Position numbers and translations under genes: made by a program. A stretch of DNA of 52,836 nucleotides, from positions 1 to 52,836 of the forward strand of contig JACPHB010000014.1 of assembly GCA_016188835.1 (NCBI GenBank), written 5' to 3'. The notes beneath the pieces are model-generated. The model was not told where the DNA came from, made no database searches, and worked only from the letters and a program-made list of their open reading frames with translations. Below are positions 1-7,216 of the stretch, one piece after another. Positions within the stretch are counted from its first letter, which is position 1, and each line of letters opens with the position of its first letter. This stretch comes from Parcubacteria group bacterium. GTDB taxonomy: Bacteria; Patescibacteriota; Minisyncoccia; UBA10092.

Positions 1-2
1 AA

Positions 3-1031
3 CTATCGCTTTAATAATTTTCTTAAATTATATAAATAATACCAAAATGGTTTTAAAATTAAATCATAAGAATCGGAATATTCCAGAAGTTCGCCGCCAA
101 AACGCTTTTTAAACCGTGAAATGCCCTCAAAATTTTCGCCAACAGCGCCAAAGTTATAAATCTTAAGCTCTAATTTTTTAACTTCAACAATTATTTTCCA
201 ATGCAATAAATAAGTCGCCATTAAATTTTTATATTCATCGCTGGAAGCGCCAAAAATAAAACTTGCCGCTTCGCCATAAAGCAAAATCAAATTTATGGCG
301 AGTATTTTATTATTGTAATTTGCAATTGCCAAAAAAGCGTTTTTATTTCCCTCGCAATTTGTAAAAATATTTTTATAATAAACCTCCGGATGCAAACTGA
401 ATTTATTTCTTTCGGCGGTTTTTTTCATTAAATTATAAAAATCTGGGAAATACTTTTGAAAATCAGTTTTTATAATTTCAACCCTCACGCCTTTATTCTC
501 TGCTAATCGAATCCCGTAGCGAATTTTAGGATGCATCTTATTTAAAATTTCTTCTTCCGGTTTTTCTAAATTTAAAATCCACTCAAATTTTGGTTGAAAA
601 TATGAGGAATGATAAGCGTATACTGGTACTTTCTTAAAATAACTTTTATAACTTTCTTTACTGCCATAATCCGAATTACGGGAGTGAAAATCAAATCGGA
701 CAAAAATCGCATTTTCTTCTTTGGCAATTTTAAGCAATTTTTCGTGAAACTCTTTTAAAAATTCATTGTTGCTTGTTGCTTGTTGCGTGTTGCTTGTTAA
801 AACGGGCCCATGCGGAATATATAAAAAACTTTTAGAAAATGGGAGCGGATATTTTATAATTTGGAAAACTCCAATAATTTCGGAATCTTTTTTAATTTTA
901 AATCTTCTGACTTTGCGTCCCATTTTTTCCTGCCATTCGCCAAAAAACCATGCTTGAGTAAAAGGCGCATTTTCTGCAAGTAAAAGCGGATTATATTCCG
1001 CTTTATTTTTTATCTCAAAAAATTCAAACAT
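3..1031 (-). CDS. FemAB-family peptidoglycan aminoacyltransferase-like protein
   Basis: Resembles the FemAB/FmhB GNAT-fold family, which adds amino acids to the lipid II stem peptide at the inner face of the membrane. The 342-residue length and the pattern (an N-terminal half with PFTQAWFFGEWQEKMG, then a core with MHPKIRYGIRLAENKGVRVE, where family members carry the start of the second GNAT lobe) fit a single-copy member. It lies just downstream of uppS on the same strand, consistent with a cell-wall role. Two foreign-looking tracts are embedded in frame: a 7-bp tandem repeat encoding TSNTQQATSNNE, and a 26-bp palindrome encoding part of HSRNSDYGSKES. The substrate cannot be read from sequence. 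Confidence 0.8.
   Translation of the reverse strand: MFEFFEIKNKAEYNPLLLAENAPFTQAWFFGEWQEKMGRKVRRFKIKKDSEIIGVFQIIKYPLPFSKSFLYIPHGPVLTSNTQQATSNNEFLKEFHEKLLKIAKEENAIFVRFDFHSRNSDYGSKESYKSYFKKVPVYAYHSSYFQPKFEWILNLEKPEEEILNKMHPKIRYGIRLAENKGVRVEIIKTDFQKYFPDFYNLMKKTAERNKFSLHPEVYYKNIFTNCEGNKNAFLAIANYNNKILAINLILLYGEAASFIFGASSDEYKNLMATYLLHWKIIVEVKKLELKIYNFGAVGENFEGISRFKKRFGGELLEYSDSYDLILKPFWYYLYNLRKLLKR
660..685. repeat. 26-bp palindrome, third copy, inside femAB
   Basis: This is a near-copy (24 of 26 positions) of the palindrome at 5975-6000 that borders the TrpR-like gene. Both share the 14-base right part ATCCGAATTACGGG and the outer ACT/AGT ends. It is read through in frame as part of HSRNSDYGSKES in the FemAB-like protein. 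Confidence 0.8.
769..796. repeat. Heptanucleotide tandem array TTGCTTG x4, inside femAB
   Basis: Four consecutive 7-bp units (TTGCTTG, TTGCTTG, TTGCGTG, TTGCTTG on the plus strand) lie within the FemAB-like gene and are translated as a Thr/Ser/Asn/Gln-rich loop. Since 7 is not a multiple of 3, gain or loss of one unit would shift the reading frame. Arrays of the same period occur in uvrC and the ligase gene. Confidence 0.85.
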
Positions 1032-1061
1032 TATTGTTATTTTAAGCGTTTTTCAGTTTAA

Positions 1062-1101
1062 AAACAATAAAAAATAAAAAGCGCGTAAAAAAGCGCGCTT
1101 T
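1062..1101 (-). terminator. Intrinsic terminator after uppS
   Basis: On the minus strand the stem AAGCGCG/CGCGCTT with an A/T loop is followed by TTTATTTTT. It overlaps the uppS stop codon, so femAB may be transcribed partly by read-through or from its own promoter. Confidence 0.7.
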
Positions 1102-1822
1102 AAGCCCCAAACCGTCGTTCATATGCTCCATACTGTTCAATGACTGAAAGAAATTGTTCTTTGGAAAAATCTGGCCAAAGCGTTTCCGTATGGTAATACG
1201 CCGAATCGGTCGCAATAAAAGGAAGCGCGCCCGAACTGCGATGCGACCAACCGGGCCTTTCCTCTCCGGTTCGAATTTCGAGATCAACCGAAGGCAAACT
1301 ACGTGTCCAAGAAAATCTTTTAACGGTCTCAAAACTAATATCGTCTGGGTTCACTACCGATGCAGCGCGAACAGCTTTTGCCGCATCGGCAATTTCGGTT
1401 TTACCGCTATATCCTAAAAGGATCGTAAGGTGTCGATCTTTATAAACAGCGGTTTTTTCCTCAAGCGAATGAATACAATCGGAAAACCGGTTATCGGAAA
1501 AAATCTTTTCCCACCCGCCTAAAACACGCAGTCGAATATGGTTCGTAAAAAGTTTTTCAACAATGTTACCCTCGAGTTCTCTCCGCAAAAGTCCGGTCAA
1601 AAAACTGATTTCAACAGGATCTCTTTTTGTAAGATTGTCTTCAGACGCGGCCCAAAAAGTGAAATACGAAATACCGCATTCAAAAGCTGTGTCGCTTATT
1701 TCATGAAATCTTTCCCGGCCTTGAATATGACCTTCCCACGGCGCCAAATGCCGAGACATTGCCCATCTTCGATTTCCATCTGGAATAATAAAAACATGGC
1801 GCGGAAGATTATCCTGAATCAT
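1100..1822 (-). CDS. uppS: Isoprenyl (undecaprenyl) diphosphate synthase
   Basis: Cis-prenyltransferase that makes the C55 lipid carrier used for peptidoglycan and surface polysaccharides. The hallmark HVFIIPDGNRRWA spans residues 9-21, with the catalytic Asp at 15 and the Asn and Arg that contact pyrophosphate. The C-terminal LWPDF motif is present, and RTGEERPGWSHRSSGALPF replaces the more usual RTSGEQRLSNFL segment, so this is a divergent family member. At 240 residues the length is normal. The ATG at 1822 is preceded by AGAGGGGA. FemAB follows downstream, so lipid carrier and cross-bridge functions are adjacent. Confidence 0.88.
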   Translation of the reverse strand: MIQDNLPRHVFIIPDGNRRWAMSRHLAPWEGHIQGRERFHEISDTAFECGISYFTFWAASEDNLTKRDPVEISFLTGLLRRELEGNIVEKLFTNHIRLRVLGGWEKIFSDNRFSDCIHSLEEKTAVYKDRHLTILLGYSGKTEIADAAKAVRAASVVNPDDISFETVKRFSWTRSLPSVDLEIRTGEERPGWSHRSSGALPFIATDSAYYHTETLWPDFSKEQFLSVIEQYGAYERRFGA

Positions 1823-1896
1823 GAGTCCCCTCTACTTTATTTTTTAAAAAACTAAATTATAATAGATTAAAACATGGCAAAGTAAAATTGTCAATG

Positions 1897-1981
1897 CGGA
1901 GAGGGCGAGATTCGAACTCGCGATACCTTGCGGTATACGCGCTTTCCAAGCGCGCGCAATAGGCCTCTATGCGACCTCTCC
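1897..1981 (-). tRNA. tRNA-Ser (GGA)
   Basis: An 85-nt class II cloverleaf on the minus strand. The acceptor stem is GGAGAGG/CCTCTCC, the anticodon loop CTTGGAAAG gives anticodon GGA (plus-strand 1945-1947), the long variable arm is TATACCGCAAGGTATC, and the T arm contains GTTCGAATC. The discriminator is G, as usual for tRNA-Ser. The 3' CCA is not encoded (CAT follows). The gene lies 14 nt downstream of htpX and may be co-transcribed with it. Confidence 0.95.
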
Positions 1982-1995
1982 ACAAATTTATTTTT

Positions 1996-2913
1996 TTAAA
2001 TTTTCAAACCTTTCAATATTTTTATTCTTTCCCCAATCGGCGGGTGGGTGGAGAAGATTTTTACAAGCCATGGAGTCCGCCTATTGGCGGAATTATCCCT
2101 ATCTGCTCCGAAAGGATTTTCTAAAAATAAATGCGCGGTGGCATTGGAAGCGGTTTTCATCGGCCGCTGGTAGGTTGAAATTTTTTCTAAAGCATTCGCA
2201 AGTCCTTCTGGGTATCTAGTTAAAAGAGCGCCTGAAGTGTCGGCTAAAAATTCCCTTTTACGAGAAATTGCCATATGAATTAAAGAAGTGATAATCGGCG
2301 CTAAAATAGATAGTGCAATGCCGACAATAATCAAAATTCCTCCGGCGCGGGAATCATTATCTCGGCTTCTTATCCCCCCAAACAACATAGAGCGCATAAA
2401 CATATCCGAAAGAATGGCTATAAAACCAACCAAAACCACAGCCACGGTTGAAACCAGCATATCCCGATTTCCTATGTGGGAAAGTTCGTGGCTGAGCACT
2501 CCTTCAAGTTCACTGCGATCCAGTTTTTCCATGAGCCCTGTTGTTACCGCTACCACAGCGTTTTTCGGATTACGTCCGGTGGCAAAAGCGTTTGGCGCCG
2601 GATCTTCTATTATATAGAACCTTGGCATGGGAAGTCCGGCGGCAATGGTAAGATTTTCTAAAATTCTGTAAAGCTCGGGATGTGATTTTAAATCCACCGG
2701 TTTCGCTTTATGCATTTTTAAAACAATCTTGTCCGAAAACCAATAGCTTAAAACGTTCATAAAAATACTAAAAGCCACCGCAATATATAAGATGCCGGAA
2801 TTTCCGTAAATCTGGCTGAAAATCCATCCGATTCCAATAACAACGCCAAAAAAAACGGTCATCATCAGCCAGGTTTTGTAAATATTTTTAGAGCGCTCTG
2901 TGTAAAGAGTCAT
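1996..2913 (-). CDS. htpX: M48 membrane zinc metalloprotease HtpX
   Basis: Integral membrane protease of the HtpX/M48B family that degrades misfolded membrane proteins. The zinc motif is in GVLSHELSHIGNRDM (HExxH), and the third ligand Glu is in REFLADTSGALL. There are two N-terminal and two central membrane segments, and the C terminus ends with the family's FSTHPPIGERI. I chose the ATG at 2913 (protein starts MTLYTERSKN, as in homologues). A TTG in the same frame at 2934 lies inside the upstream repeat. A TCCGCC-TATT-GGCGGA palindrome at 2075-2090 is translated as NSANRRT in a part of the family that is usually shorter. lemA lies directly upstream, a common pairing. Confidence 0.92.
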   Translation of the reverse strand: MTLYTERSKNIYKTWLMMTVFFGVVIGIGWIFSQIYGNSGILYIAVAFSIFMNVLSYWFSDKIVLKMHKAKPVDLKSHPELYRILENLTIAAGLPMPRFYIIEDPAPNAFATGRNPKNAVVAVTTGLMEKLDRSELEGVLSHELSHIGNRDMLVSTVAVVLVGFIAILSDMFMRSMLFGGIRSRDNDSRAGGILIIVGIALSILAPIITSLIHMAISRKREFLADTSGALLTRYPEGLANALEKISTYQRPMKTASNATAHLFLENPFGADRDNSANRRTPWLVKIFSTHPPIGERIKILKGLKI

Positions 2914-2923
2914 ATTAATGAAA

Positions 2924-3013
2924 GATGAAAACAAATTTTTAAAATTGTAGGTGGGGGCGAGCCGTTCGCCGTAGGCGAATGGGGCTAAGCAATTTTAAAA
3001 ATTTGTTTTCATC
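2924..3013. repeat. Intergenic hairpin element with GC-rich core (copy 1)
   Basis: A perfect 24-bp inverted repeat (2924-2947 against 2990-3013) encloses a 42-nt GC-rich core that matches the core of the element at 33066-33107 at 40 of 42 positions. It fills the lemA-htpX gap almost exactly. The arm ends next to the core (TTTTAAAATTG) are shared by both copies, while the outer arm sequence is specific to each locus. The core shares GGCTCGCCCCCA (minus strand) with elements inside uvrA and the FKBP gene. Confidence 0.85.
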
Positions 3014-3021
3014 TTGATAAT

Positions 3022-3576
3022 TTAGAATTTAACCTTGACCGGTTCTTTGGCCACTTCTTCTTCAAGATCAAAAAGTTCTTTGCGGGTAAAACCAAGCGTA
3101 TTAGCAATCATATTCGCTGGAAACGACTCTATAGCAATGTTATAGTCGCGCACGTTGGAATTATAGAAGCGGCGCGCCGACTGGATCTTATTTTCGGTGT
3201 CGGCTAATTCGCGCTGCAAATCCAAAAAATTGGCATTGGCTTTAAGATCGGGATAATTTTCCGCTACCGCAAAAAGAGTTTTTAGGGTGTTAGAAAGCAT
3301 ATTTTCTGCCTCCGCGTGCTCCGCGTTTGAATGAGCGCCCATAGCTTGCGTCCTAGCCCGAGTAACATTTTCAAGAACTCCTTTTTCGTGGGCAGCGTAT
3401 CCTTTTACAGTTTCAACAACATTTGGAATCAAATCATATCGTCGCTTCATTTGCACCTCAATATCGGACCAGGCCTCTTCAACGCGATTGCGCTTCCTGA
3501 CCAAATTGTTAAAGATGAAAATAAGCGATAATAGTAAAAAACCTATAACCGCAATAACAATATATAGTATATTCAT
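3022..3576 (-). CDS. lemA: LemA family protein
   Basis: A 184-residue LemA-family protein with one N-terminal transmembrane helix (residues about 3-25) and a helical soluble domain. The family signature is clear in [26 protein letters not shown]-like sequence (here [12 protein letters not shown]), then ENVTRAR, and the C-terminal [14 protein letters not shown] and [12 protein letters not shown]. The biochemical role of LemA is unsettled. It is often paired with HtpX, as here, where only a hairpin repeat separates the two genes. Confidence 0.93.
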   Translation of the reverse strand: [184 protein letters not shown]

Positions 3577-3640
3577 GAATGTTTTTATTGAATAATAATA
3601 TTATAATTTTAACCTAAAAACCTGAAAAAATCAAATAATA

Positions 3641-4258
3641 CTACGGAGCGTTGGGTTCCGGGCCTTGATTTATATATTTATCAATAAAATCACCGATGCG
3701 TTTCAATTCTTCACTGTTTAAAGAATTGCCGGAAACCGGATCAAATTTATCAAGCCAATTCCAAGCTGCGATAGCAATTAATTTGTCATTTTCCTTTCTC
3801 GGCTCAACAATAATTTTTTTTCCGAAACCATAAAAACTTTCCAACTGCTTAACCATTTCCGGACTCGCGTCCGGACGATAAGAAATCCAAACGTAACCAT
3901 GTTCAAGATTATGAACTAAACCCTCATCTGGCTGTTGCTCTTTGTAAACACCCTTTGATTCCCATTCTTCGTAATGCCACCCTGAAGTCGGTGGATTGGA
4001 ATTATAAACCGGATGCGAAGCGCCAACCGCAATATGGTTACGGCCTTGATCGGAAATTTCTATGGCATAAATTTTTCTTTCGGCAATTTTTTCCTTACTT
4101 CCTTTCGCAATCCAATAAATTCCTCCGCCTATAACCAAAACTGCAGCCAACCAAATCAAAATCTTTTTAAACATCCTGAATTTACCGGTTCTTTTTTCCC
4201 CGGCCAGTTTTTCATTTTTTTTCTGTTCATACAATTCTTTCGGCGATAAGTTATTCAT
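3641..4258 (-). CDS. DUF3105 membrane-anchored protein
   Basis: A 205-residue protein with a charged cytoplasmic N terminus, one transmembrane helix (about residues 31-50) and an extracytoplasmic DUF3105 domain. The domain is recognised from NPPTSGWHY, GLVHNLEHGYVWISY and the conserved His and Trp pattern. The function of DUF3105 is unknown; the invariant His residues suggest metal or ligand binding, which is inference. It starts 5 nt upstream of where the neighbouring DUF4015 gene ends, so the two may form a unit. Confidence 0.8.
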   Translation of the reverse strand: MNNLSPKELYEQKKNEKLAGEKRTGKFRMFKKILIWLAAVLVIGGGIYWIAKGSKEKIAERKIYAIEISDQGRNHIAVGASHPVYNSNPPTSGWHYEEWESKGVYKEQQPDEGLVHNLEHGYVWISYRPDASPEMVKQLESFYGFGKKIIVEPRKENDKLIAIAAWNWLDKFDPVSGNSLNSEELKRIGDFIDKYINQGPEPNAP

Positions 4259-4262
4259 ATTT

Positions 4263-5408
4263 TTATTTATCTAAGGCTTCTTCAGTATACACATTTCTCG
4301 GGTTCCATAAAAGCCAACCGGAGGTAAGGCCGGCGTCATAAACTGCCTGTTTTTCTTTGCGAATCATTTCTCCATTATAAATCGCGCCGATGTTGAAATC
4401 CTGAAGCCACGGACGAAGTTTTTTTAGGCGCTTCTCAAAAACCGGATTAACAATAGCTGGTGTAGTCGTTCCAACTTCGATAACCGATTTATCCCAAAGC
4501 TGCGCCTTTCCCTTTTCAATCGTCCTCAAAACAACTTCATAAGGATATTCTGCTGGATTATCAAAACCAAAATTTCCCGGCAAATAATGCGACGGATAAA
4601 TCATTGGAGACACAAAATCAAAATAATCGTAAAGTTCAACAAAATTTTGCCCAATACCCAAATCGTCCTTCCTTAGCATATTATACGCGAATAAATCAAC
4701 GGAAAGCGTGATATAAGAATCGTACTTTTTAAGTTCTGAAGTTAAGTAATTCGCGAAATCATTTATTATATGGTTTTTTAATACCGAGGGGAAAACTACG
4801 TCGTCGTCTTTTTTAAATCCTGGATAACGGATGTAGTCAAAATTCAACTCGTCAAAACCGGCATCAATTGCTTTTTTGGCAATATCTACATTATAAGCCC
4901 AAGTTTCGCGATTTTCAGGATCCATCCAGTACCAGCCGCGATTATCAACCCACAGATAACCGTCTGATTTTTTAAAATACCAATCAGGATGCGCTTTAAT
5001 TTGAGAACTGTCTTGAAAAACCACAAGACGGGCAATGGCATAAATCCCATGCTCGTGAAGCCGGCCAACAAGTTGCTTTGTATAATCGTCTATATATGCG
5101 CCGCTGTCTTTCACATCAATTACGACGGCAGTAAGTTCAGTGCGATCAATCAAATCAATCCGCTTTTCTATGTTTTTTGAAGAACGTGATATCCAGACTG
5201 TAGTATAAATTCCCATTTGCCGAGCTGGTTTTTGAAGAATCGTTTCTTCCGGTCGACCGACATTCAGAAAACGATTGATAATATTATTTGAAAATAAAAA
5301 AACGGCCGCCGGAATTTTTTTAAAAAAATCAAAATTTTTAGCAATAGATACGCCGCCGGCAATAATGAAAATCAGCAAAAGTATTATCGTAAAACTATAT
5401 AATTTCAC
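4263..5408 (-). CDS. DUF4015 putative glycoside hydrolase, membrane anchored
   Basis: Putative glycosidase of the DUF4015 (GHL) family with a TIM-barrel pattern: GIYTTVWISR, AVVIDVKDSGAYID, IYAIARLVVFQD, then DELNFDYIRYPG and SPMIYPSHY. The acidic residues in FDYIRYP and VIDVKD are likely active-site candidates. An N-terminal membrane anchor indicates an external location. I prefer the GTG at 5408 (MKLYSFTIILLL), which puts the hydrophobic segment at the N terminus; the frame is open to a TTG at 5465, but the added residues look like an intergenic promoter region. The substrate is unknown. Confidence 0.8.
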   Translation of the reverse strand: MKLYSFTIILLLIFIIAGGVSIAKNFDFFKKIPAAVFLFSNNIINRFLNVGRPEETILQKPARQMGIYTTVWISRSSKNIEKRIDLIDRTELTAVVIDVKDSGAYIDDYTKQLVGRLHEHGIYAIARLVVFQDSSQIKAHPDWYFKKSDGYLWVDNRGWYWMDPENRETWAYNVDIAKKAIDAGFDELNFDYIRYPGFKKDDDVVFPSVLKNHIINDFANYLTSELKKYDSYITLSVDLFAYNMLRKDDLGIGQNFVELYDYFDFVSPMIYPSHYLPGNFGFDNPAEYPYEVVLRTIEKGKAQLWDKSVIEVGTTTPAIVNPVFEKRLKKLRPWLQDFNIGAIYNGEMIRKEKQAVYDAGLTSGWLLWNPRNVYTEEALDK

Positions 5409-5474
5409 TGTGTTTATCTTACCATAAATTTTTAGATAAATTAAAACTGCCTTGTTGGCAGTCAAAAATTGCTC

Positions 5475-5855
5475 TTAGGGTTTAGTTAGATCTAAAGTTT
5501 TGGTGCAACCATGTAAAGACACTTCAATGAAAATTCTAACGGCGCGCAAATGAGCTGTCATAAGAGGATCGTCGCAATCCTTAATGCCCACTAGTCGAAC
5601 GCTGTATTTTCCAGGAGGAATATTAGAAAAGACAGCTAACCCTCCATCGCTAGTTATGGTTATGGTTCTGAATTCACTATCAGATGATGATAACGAAACA
5701 AAGATGCCACTGACGGTCTGTTCATTTTGTCCAAACACCTTAACAGTGACGGTATCAATTATCTTGCTTTCTCGATAGGCCAAATACGTCATATAAATTG
5801 CTGGTCCAATTAATACTGCCAATGCAATCAATATGGCTTTCGTTGATTTCCTCAC
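5475..5855 (-). CDS. Membrane-anchored Ig/prealbumin-like small protein
   Basis: A 126-residue protein with an N-terminal transmembrane helix (about residues 7-27) and a beta-rich domain. GIFVSLSSSDSE, GGLAVFSNIPPGKYSVRLVG recalls the carboxypeptidase-regulatory or PEGA-like fold, in which GxxxFxxIPPGxYxV is typical. Two Cys residues (in KDCDDP and LHGCTK) could form a disulfide outside the cell. The start is GTG at 5855, preceded by GGGGGT. The domain name is a resemblance only; the role is unknown. Confidence 0.6.
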   Translation of the reverse strand: MRKSTKAILIALAVLIGPAIYMTYLAYRESKIIDTVTVKVFGQNEQTVSGIFVSLSSSDSEFRTITITSDGGLAVFSNIPPGKYSVRLVGIKDCDDPLMTAHLRAVRIFIEVSLHGCTKTLDLTKP

Positions 5856-5907
5856 GTGTGACCCCCACTTTGATTAATTAAAGATCAGGTTTATTTATGG
5901 TAATAAG

Positions 5908-5934
5908 ATTATATTACACAAAGAATAAAGTCAA
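5908..5934 (-). promoter_or_regulatory. Probable promoter for the 5475-5855 gene
   Basis: Minus-strand TTGACT (or TTTGAC) with a 15-16 bp spacer and a perfect TATAAT. It lies about 53 nt upstream of the GTG start, with nothing else in the gap that competes. Confidence 0.5.
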
Positions 5935-5974
5935 ACTTAGTAATTCTTTTAAGAATCTTACCGGAGATTACATT

Positions 5975-6000
5975 ACTCCCATTATCCGAATTACGGGAGT
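5975..6000. repeat. 26-bp palindrome downstream of the TrpR-like gene
   Basis: Starts ACTCCCATTATCC and ends GAATTACGGGAGT. It lies 16 nt past the stop of the TrpR-like gene and matches the reverse complement of the copy at 6460-6485 at 25 of 26 positions, so the two bracket the gene as inverted repeats. Confidence 0.85.
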
Positions 6001-6016
6001 GCTATATATATAGATT

Positions 6017-6448
6017 TTATTTGGATTTTTTATCTAAAAATAAATTAAATAACAAGAAATGTAAAGGATATTTCTTTCTCAACCATTCAAATGAAAGGGG
6101 TCGGGGTAGTATTTTATTAACACCTCTCTTATCAAGCACTTTATTAAATTCTCGAATGGCTTTCTCATAACCTCCAAAACCCCTTATCAACCAACTATGG
6201 ACTTTGGCGATATTATCGTATCCGGCTTTAATACGAACTCTGATCTCCTCATAAGTCATACCTTCTAGAAGATATTTAGCAATCATAATTCGGCGCGACA
6301 ACATAATTGCTTCACTTTCACTAAGTAAGTCCTTGAAGAAATTTTTAACCTCATCCCTTGATTTAAACGCTGCGATGCTGGTCCATAACAAGTCCAAATA
6401 TTTCATTCTGTCCAAACTGTTTATTTTCCTTGGATTAATTTTAGCCAT
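6017..6448 (-). CDS. TrpR/YerC-superfamily DNA-binding protein
   Basis: A 143-residue, highly basic protein. Residues about 42-90 (LSESEAIMLSRRIMIAKYLL then EGMTYEEIRVRIKAGYDNIAKVHSWL) match the TrpR/YerC-type helix-turn-helix, where a short dimerisation helix precedes the DNA-reading pair. The C-terminal half (YEKAIREFNKVL, then a Lys/Arg-rich tail) is longer than in typical YerC. No tryptophan genes are nearby. The gene is isolated and bracketed by inverted copies of a 26-bp palindrome, one only 12 nt upstream of the ATG, so autoregulation, or mobility with the palindromes as ends, is plausible. Confidence 0.75.
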   Translation of the reverse strand: MAKINPRKINSLDRMKYLDLLWTSIAAFKSRDEVKNFFKDLLSESEAIMLSRRIMIAKYLLEGMTYEEIRVRIKAGYDNIAKVHSWLIRGFGGYEKAIREFNKVLDKRGVNKILPRPLSFEWLRKKYPLHFLLFNLFLDKKSK

Positions 6449-6459
6449 AAATTTATTTT

Positions 6460-6485
6460 ACTCCCATAATTCGGATAATGGGAGT
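6460..6485. promoter_or_regulatory. 26-bp palindrome upstream of the TrpR-like gene (candidate operator)
   Basis: ACTCCCATAATTC/GGATAATGGGAGT is a nearly perfect palindrome ending 12 nt before the ATG and carrying the GGGAG that could act as ribosome binding site. Its position suits an autoregulatory operator, and its inverted partner at 5975-6000 also suits a terminal inverted repeat. Confidence 0.7.
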
Positions 6486-6557
6486 ATATTACATAATAAA
6501 ATAAATAACAAATTATTTGGAATATAAAAGTTGCAAATTTAAATTCCCCGTGCCAAA

Positions 6558-7124
6558 TTAAAAATTTTGGGATAGGAAATCTAAGATTCTTTGTTTTAAT
6601 TCCGGTTCAGAATTAAACATCCGCGTGCCATGGCCGGCATCTTCGTATTTAATAAATTCTTTTTTTGCCGCTACCGAAATATCAAAAAGACGTTCGCATG
6701 ATTCAAACGAATAATTATCGTCTTTACTTGCAATGAGTAAAAGGTTTTTCCTAAAATTGCGAGAAGCAATTTCGGTTTTTATACCTTTGTAATTAAGTCC
6801 GGGAGACATAGCAACAACAATTTTTGGTTGGGATTTTGCACCATAAAGAAGGGCGAGATTAGCACCGATTGAACCGCCAATTATGGCCAGCTCGGTTTCG
6901 GGAATTCTGTTTGTAAGCCACTGCGCCGCCGCTTCAACATCGTAAATCATTTTGTCATAGTCAGCTGGTGTAAATTCTTGCCACGAGCCTATTTCCCCCG
7001 GCCAGGCCTCTGATTCGCCATGGCCCCTCTCGTCTATATTTAAAACATTATAATTATTGGTAAACAAAAAATTCGCGAACTCTTCAAAATTAGCGCGGCT
7101 TCCCGGCAATATATGCAATAACAA
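6558..7124 (-). CDS. Alpha/beta hydrolase (5' end uncertain, probable frameshift at an A9 tract)
   Basis: A serine hydrolase of the alpha/beta fold. GGSIGANLALLYG holds the nucleophile elbow (G-G-S-I-G), YNVLNIDERGHGESE the oxyanion-side strand, IASKDDNYSF the acidic residue and EDAGHGTRMF the His. The listed frame begins at an internal TTG. Upstream, the same frame encodes a typical N terminus (NINFQTKDGIKVVGDFYDAK), but the ATG that should start it (7208-7210, 6 nt past the permease stop) is one base out of frame across a run of nine A. One more A would give a 217-residue protein starting MEKKNINFQTKDG. It is the last gene of the metal ABC operon. Confidence 0.75.
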   Translation of the reverse strand: MLLHILPGSRANFEEFANFLFTNNYNVLNIDERGHGESEAWPGEIGSWQEFTPADYDKMIYDVEAAAQWLTNRIPETELAIIGGSIGANLALLYGAKSQPKIVVAMSPGLNYKGIKTEIASRNFRKNLLLIASKDDNYSFESCERLFDISVAAKKEFIKYEDAGHGTRMFNSEPELKQRILDFLSQNF

Positions 7125-7216
7125 AACTGATTTCTTATTTTTTGCATCATAGAAGTCGCCAACAACTTTTATGCCGTCTTTAGTTTGAAAATTAATATTT
7201 TTTTTTCCATTTACTA

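Noticed and set aside
769..796. CRISPR-like array from short repeats
   Set aside because: Units are 7 bp, contiguous and without spacers, and lie inside an open reading frame.
1154..1855. Plus-strand open frames across uppS
   Set aside because: They are antisense shadows of uppS with no promoter, ribosome binding site or recognisable protein pattern.
4263..5465. TTG at 5465 as start of the DUF4015 gene
   Set aside because: It would place about 19 residues, derived from promoter-like DNA, before the membrane anchor; the GTG at 5408 gives a normal signal-anchor.
5856..6016. Extra small gene between 5856 and 6016
   Set aside because: No frame with a start and ribosome binding site; the stretch holds a promoter, a small hairpin and the 26-bp palindrome.
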